From assembly GCA_050251575.1 (NCBI GenBank), contig JBFWMP010000117.1:1-9126 (forward strand): a stretch of DNA of 9,126 nt. Reading direction: 5' to 3'. Position 1 is the stretch's first letter, and every line of letters begins with the position of its first letter. This DNA is from X23 sp050251575. Its GTDB lineage: Bacteria; Bacillota; Clostridia; SK-Y3. Under the pieces are notes generated by a model, which saw only the letters and a list, made by a program, of their open reading frames with translations, searched no databases and was not told the origin of the DNA. Shown here piece after piece: positions 7,136 through 9,126 of this stretch. A program made the position numbers and the translations under genes.

Positions 7136-7151
7136 GTGCTTTACCTTCGTT
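7115..7151. terminator. Shared hairpin between two convergent genes (probable bidirectional terminator)
   Basis: Bases 7115-7130 and 7136-7151 are exact reverse complements (16 bp) around AATAA. The left arm is the last codons (N-E-G-K-A) of the + strand gene and its stop lies in the loop. The right arm holds the stop and last codons of the - strand gene. Tails on both strands are T-rich but interrupted: TCGATTT after 7151 on the + strand, and AGTTTTATTT on the - strand. Termination efficiency is therefore uncertain. Confidence 0.7.
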
Positions 7152-7320
7152 TCGATTTGAGCAGATAACCCCAAAAGATTCCTTTTAAAAAAGCTAGTCC
7201 GATTATACCATATATGAATGATTTGTTTTCCATTATTTTAAAATGATTTGGGAGATCTTTTTTGTTCTTTTTTGTATAAACTCTGTAATGCTTTCTGTTA
7301 CTTTGACATTCTTCGGACAT
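7141..7320 (-). CDS. Small single-span membrane protein, 59 aa, function unknown
   Basis: On the - strand ATG (7320-7318) follows GGAGGAG (7332-7326) by 5 nt, an excellent ribosome-binding site, and the frame runs to TAA at 7143-7141. The protein opens MSEECQSNRKHYRVY, then has a lysine-rich stretch KKNKKDLPNHF (18-28), one hydrophobic segment at about 35-54 (FIYGIIGLAFLKGIFWGYLL) and a basic tail KSKRR. By the positive-inside rule, both ends are positively charged, so topology is ambiguous. I do not recognise a family. It is convergent with the 6194 gene, with 5 nt between stops, and divergent from the sporulation lipoprotein, sharing a promoter region with mirror-image -10 boxes. A sporulation-linked membrane role is inferred from that alone. 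The RBS, promoter, terminator and coherent membrane segment together support a real gene. Confidence 0.75.
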   Translation of the reverse strand: MSEECQSNRKHYRVYTKKNKKDLPNHFKIMENKSFIYGIIGLAFLKGIFWGYLLKSKRR

Positions 7321-7349
7321 ATAAACTCCTCCATCTTTTTTCTCTTTAT

Positions 7350-7379
7350 TAGTATAAATCTATTTCTATCAATTACTCA
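7350..7379 (-). promoter_or_regulatory. Candidate sigma-G-like promoter of the small membrane protein
   Basis: Read on the - strand, TGAGTA (7379-7374) is followed after 17 bp by TATACTA (7356-7350). Bacillus sigma-G sites approximate TGAATA and CATACTA, so the match is 5 of 6 and 6 of 7. The start of transcription would fall near 7343, about 11 nt before the GGAGGAG. A sigma-A reading (TATACT without a -35) is possible. The -10 region is the exact mirror of the one serving the lipoprotein gene. Confidence 0.45.
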
Positions 7380-7389
7380 GTAAAATTTT

Positions 7390-7418
7390 TAGATATTTTG
7401 GGAAAATTATTTATACTA
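7390..7418 (+). promoter_or_regulatory. Candidate sigma-G-like promoter of the YhcN-type lipoprotein gene
   Basis: TATACTA (7412-7418) lies 16 bp after TAGATA (7390-7395). The -10 matches the sigma-G box CATACTA in 6 of 7 positions, while the -35 matches only 4 of 6. Transcription would start near 7425, giving a leader of about 37 nt. The family of the product is known for forespore expression, which supports the reading. Confidence 0.4.
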
Positions 7419-7447
7419 AAAAATTATATTATGAAAACAATATAATA

Positions 7448-7453
7448 GGGAGG
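7448..7453 (+). promoter_or_regulatory. Ribosome-binding site that sets the lipoprotein start at ATG 7462
   Basis: GGGAGG ends 8 nt before ATG 7462. The longer reading starts at GTG 7453, whose first base is the last base of this site, so it cannot be the start used with it. Confidence 0.85.
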
Positions 7454-7461
7454 TGTTCAAA

Positions 7462-8106
7462 ATGAAGATAAAAATTGTAAAAATTTTCGTATTCATTGTA
7501 GTACTTGTAATGGTTACTGCTGGAGTAGCGTGCCAAAGAACACAAAGATCTACACCAAATAGACAGTCAGCACCTTTGAATCCTGATACGACAAATGGGA
7601 TGACAAACCCGGGAGCTTCAGGGACAGATTTAGGTAGGCTCGGAACACCAAATGATTTTAGCAGATTAAGTTCAGATGAAAATGTTAATCTTCCAGGAAC
7701 TCCTAATTATAATGGAGTACCGTTGGACAACAGAAGTAATCTTACAGGAGATCAGGGATATAATAATAATAATAATGTGACAGATGCGAACAGAAAAGCA
7801 CAAGATATTGCGAACCAACTGACGGCTATGGACCCTATAGAAAATGCAACGGTAGTAATCAGTGGAAAGACTGCTTTGGTGGGAATAGATGTAAAAGATA
7901 ATTATGATAATTATGATAAAGATAAATTAGCTGATAAAATAAAAAACATGGAACCTGGAGTGAACAATGTTGTTATTACGGAATCGCCAGATATGTATGA
8001 AAGAGTTTCCAACTTATCAAGAGATATGAGAAATGGACGAGTAATGCAGGGATTGAACGACGAGTTTACAAAACTTGTTAACAGAATCAGACCTACAATA
8101 CGATAA
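7462..8106 (+). CDS. YhcN/YlaJ-family sporulation lipoprotein
   Basis: This 214-aa exported protein is probably anchored in the membrane of the forespore or spore. Residues 1-23 are a signal peptide: basic MKIKIVK, then the hydrophobic run IFVFIVVLVMV, ending TAGVAC with Cys24 as the likely lipidated residue (the -3 position is Gly rather than the usual Leu, so the lipobox is imperfect). Residues 25-108 are a Pro/Asn/Ser/Gly-rich linker including five Asn in a row at 101-105. About 110-180 match the YhcN/YlaJ core: RKAQDIANQLTAMDPIENAT, VVISGKTALVGIDV, then a helix and VNNVVITESPDMYERV. The exact role of the family is unclear; B. subtilis YhcN is a spore protein (recalled). The start at ATG 7462 is chosen because the GGGAGG lies 8 nt upstream. 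Two in-frame microrepeats, AAT x5 (7762-7776) and AATTATGAT x2 (7900-7917), sit in variable parts. Confidence 0.87.
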   Translation: MKIKIVKIFVFIVVLVMVTAGVACQRTQRSTPNRQSAPLNPDTTNGMTNPGASGTDLGRLGTPNDFSRLSSDENVNLPGTPNYNGVPLDNRSNLTGDQGYNNNNNVTDANRKAQDIANQLTAMDPIENATVVISGKTALVGIDVKDNYDNYDKDKLADKIKNMEPGVNNVVITESPDMYERVSNLSRDMRNGRVMQGLNDEFTKLVNRIRPTIR

Positions 8107-8115
8107 TTTGCTACC

Positions 8116-8169
8116 CAAGGGGACGCTTCTTTTGGCTTTGTGGAAACAACCAAAAGAACTGTCCCCTTG
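8116..8169. repeat. REP-like imperfect palindrome (54 bp), possibly mobile and possibly acting as a terminator
   Basis: CAAGGGGACGCTTCTTTTGG (8116-8135) and CCAAAAGAACTGTCCCCTTG (8150-8169) are reverse complements at 18 of 20 positions. The loop can fold further, with TTGT (8138-8141) pairing ACAA (8146-8149) around GGAA, a GNRA-type tetraloop, leaving a CT bulge. The GGGGAC...TTCTTTTG pattern resembles dispersed REP-like elements linked to IS200-like (TnpA-REP) transposases in several bacteria (recalled). It is GC-richer than its surroundings and begins 9 nt after the lipoprotein stop. No T-run follows at once, so it is not a classic terminator. Only one copy is in the window. Confidence 0.6.
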
Positions 8170-8215
8170 ATTACTTGAATATTTTTTCATATTATGGCAG
8201 AATCTAATTAAGATA

Positions 8216-8224
8216 TGTTATAGT
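8216..8224 (+). promoter_or_regulatory. Candidate extended -10 promoter of the M16-family gene
   Basis: TGTTATAGT has the TGn extension and a TATAGT hexamer (8219-8224), but no good -35. The hexamer is part of a tandem TATAG x3 (8219-8233). Transcription would begin near 8231, only a few bases before the GGGAG at 8236-8240, so the leader would be short. Confidence 0.4.
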
Positions 8225-8249
8225 ATAGTATAGTTGGGAGAGTGATAAT

Positions 8250-9126
8250 ATGCAATCGTTTAAAAAATATGTTTTGCAGGATGGACTGAATTTATATTAT
8301 ATTCCGACTCAAAAGTTTAAGACTACCACTGTAACTATATTTATTAATAGGCAGTTATCTAAAGAAGATGCGACAAGGAATGCTTTGCTTCCGTATGTAT
8401 TAAGAAGAGGATGTAAAAGTTTTCCTAATTCTTTGCTTATTGCTGAATATATGGAAAAGCTGTATGGTGCGACTTTTGATTGTGGAATTAATAAAAAAGG
8501 TGAAAACCAAATGATATATTTCAGTTTTGATATAATAGATGAACAATATATCGTAGAGGAAGAATCTTTAGTAGACAAAATTATAATGTTTGCTAAGGAG
8601 GTTATTTTTAATCCGATTATAGAACATGGTGCTTTTAAAAAAGAGTATGTGGAACAGGAAAAAGAAAAGTTAAAGGATGTTATTAATGGTCTGGTGAATA
8701 ATAAAGTATCTTATGCAGTTGAAAGATGTTTCCAAGAGATGTGCAAATCTGAAGCTTTTAGTATTTATGAGCTTGGTAATATTGAGGATTTAGAACAAAT
8801 TAATGAAAGAAATCTCTATGAGTATTATATGTCGGCTATCTATTCCAGTCCTATTGATATTTTTGTTGTTGGGAATATGGAAGAGAAAAAGGTTGTGGAT
8901 TTGGTAAGTAATGCGTTTCATGTGGAGTTGAGTGAGAATATTGTTTATCCTATTACGGAGGTAGTGGATAAGGTTGATTCGCAAAACAAGGTTGAAGAAA
9001 AGATGGATGTTGCACAGGGGAAATTGTCCTTGGGATTTAGGACCAAAGTGACACCACGAGATAAAGATTATTATTCGTTGGTAGTATATAACGGAATTTT
9101 GGGGGGGGGACCGCACTCCAAATTAT
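8250..9126 (+). CDS. M16-family (YmfF-like) peptidase homologue lacking the zinc motif, 5' part (runs off window end)
   Basis: The frame starts at ATG 8250, 9 nt after GGGAG (8236-8240), and is open through the last base, giving 292 residues. It matches the N-terminal M16 (pitrilysin/insulinase-like) domain and the start of the second: QDGLNLYYIPTQKFKTTTV (10-28), AEYMEKLYGATFDCG (65-79), then ILGGGPHSKL (283-292). The inverted zinc motif HxxEH of active M16 enzymes should fall near residues 46-50, but reads LLPYV, so this subunit is probably not catalytic by itself. In Bacillus and relatives YmfF is encoded next to YmfH, which carries the active-site motif; some annotations call YmfF an EF-P 5-aminopentanol modification-associated protein. 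A YmfH-type gene would be expected just beyond the window. The protein is likely cytoplasmic, with no signal peptide. A run of nine G (9101-9109) encodes part of the conserved LGGG and may be a slippage or sequencing-error site. Confidence 0.85.
   Translation, partial: MQSFKKYVLQDGLNLYYIPTQKFKTTTVTIFINRQLSKEDATRNALLPYVLRRGCKSFPNSLLIAEYMEKLYGATFDCGINKKGENQMIYFSFDIIDEQYIVEEESLVDKIIMFAKEVIFNPIIEHGAFKKEYVEQEKEKLKDVINGLVNNKVSYAVERCFQEMCKSEAFSIYELGNIEDLEQINERNLYEYYMSAIYSSPIDIFVVGNMEEKKVVDLVSNAFHVELSENIVYPITEVVDKVDSQNKVEEKMDVAQGKLSLGFRTKVTPRDKDYYSLVVYNGILGGGPHSKL

Noticed and set aside
7441..7446. TATAAT just before the lipoprotein ribosome-binding site as a promoter
   Set aside because: Transcription would begin within or after the GGGAGG, removing the ribosome-binding site from the mRNA.
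7453..7455. GTG as the lipoprotein start
   Set aside because: It overlaps the Shine-Dalgarno; ATG 7462 has the correct spacing and starts a normal signal peptide.
8790..9116. 108-codon open frame on the - strand near the window end
   Set aside because: It lies opposite the M16-family gene, which is supported by homology, start site and spacing.

Overview
The window looks like chromosomal DNA from a low-GC, endospore-forming member of the Clostridia. The basis is strongly AT-rich DNA, strong AGGAGG-type ribosome-binding sites, GTG and TTG starts, a ribonuclease J, a Fur-type regulator, a YhcN/YlaJ-type sporulation lipoprotein and a YmfF-like M16 protein. Nothing in it identifies a genus. No tRNA, rRNA, CRISPR array, transposase, phage gene or origin was seen.

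Layout. (1) 1-203 is the C-terminal end of a Fur-family metal regulator, closed by an unusually long, perfect 29-bp hairpin (212-273). (2) 383-4191 is a two-gene sugar module on the + strand. It holds an 828-aa nucleotidyltransferase / left-handed beta-helix / phosphohexomutase-like fusion, whose mutase half has lost every recognisable catalytic loop, then an intrinsic terminator, then a GT4 glycosyltransferase of the glycogen-synthase-like type. (3) 4249-6103 is ribonuclease J behind an extended -10 promoter and a leader of about 170 nt with alternative pairings. Its real start is most likely GTG 4439. (4) 6194-7135 is a conserved protein of unknown role (homologues are often labelled quinate 5-dehydrogenase) starting at TTG. 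(5) 7141-7320 on the - strand is a 59-aa single-span membrane protein. It converges on the previous gene with only 5 nt between stop codons, and both 3' ends lie in one shared hairpin. (6) 7462-8106 is a YhcN/YlaJ-like lipoprotein, divergent from the small protein. The two promoters between them carry identical -10 regions in mirror orientation and resemble forespore sigma-G sites. (7) 8116-8169 is a REP-like palindrome. (8) 8250 to the window end is the start of an M16-family, YmfF-like protein without the zinc-binding motif, with a run of nine G in a conserved glycine motif.

How the genes fit together. The fusion protein and the GT4 enzyme probably make a nucleotide sugar and transfer it into a glycan. 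The regulator and RNase J are housekeeping genes. The small membrane protein and the lipoprotein form a likely sporulation pair expressed from a shared divergent control region. The most rewarding items are this divergent pair, the degenerate mutase domain, the RNase J leader and the REP-like palindrome.
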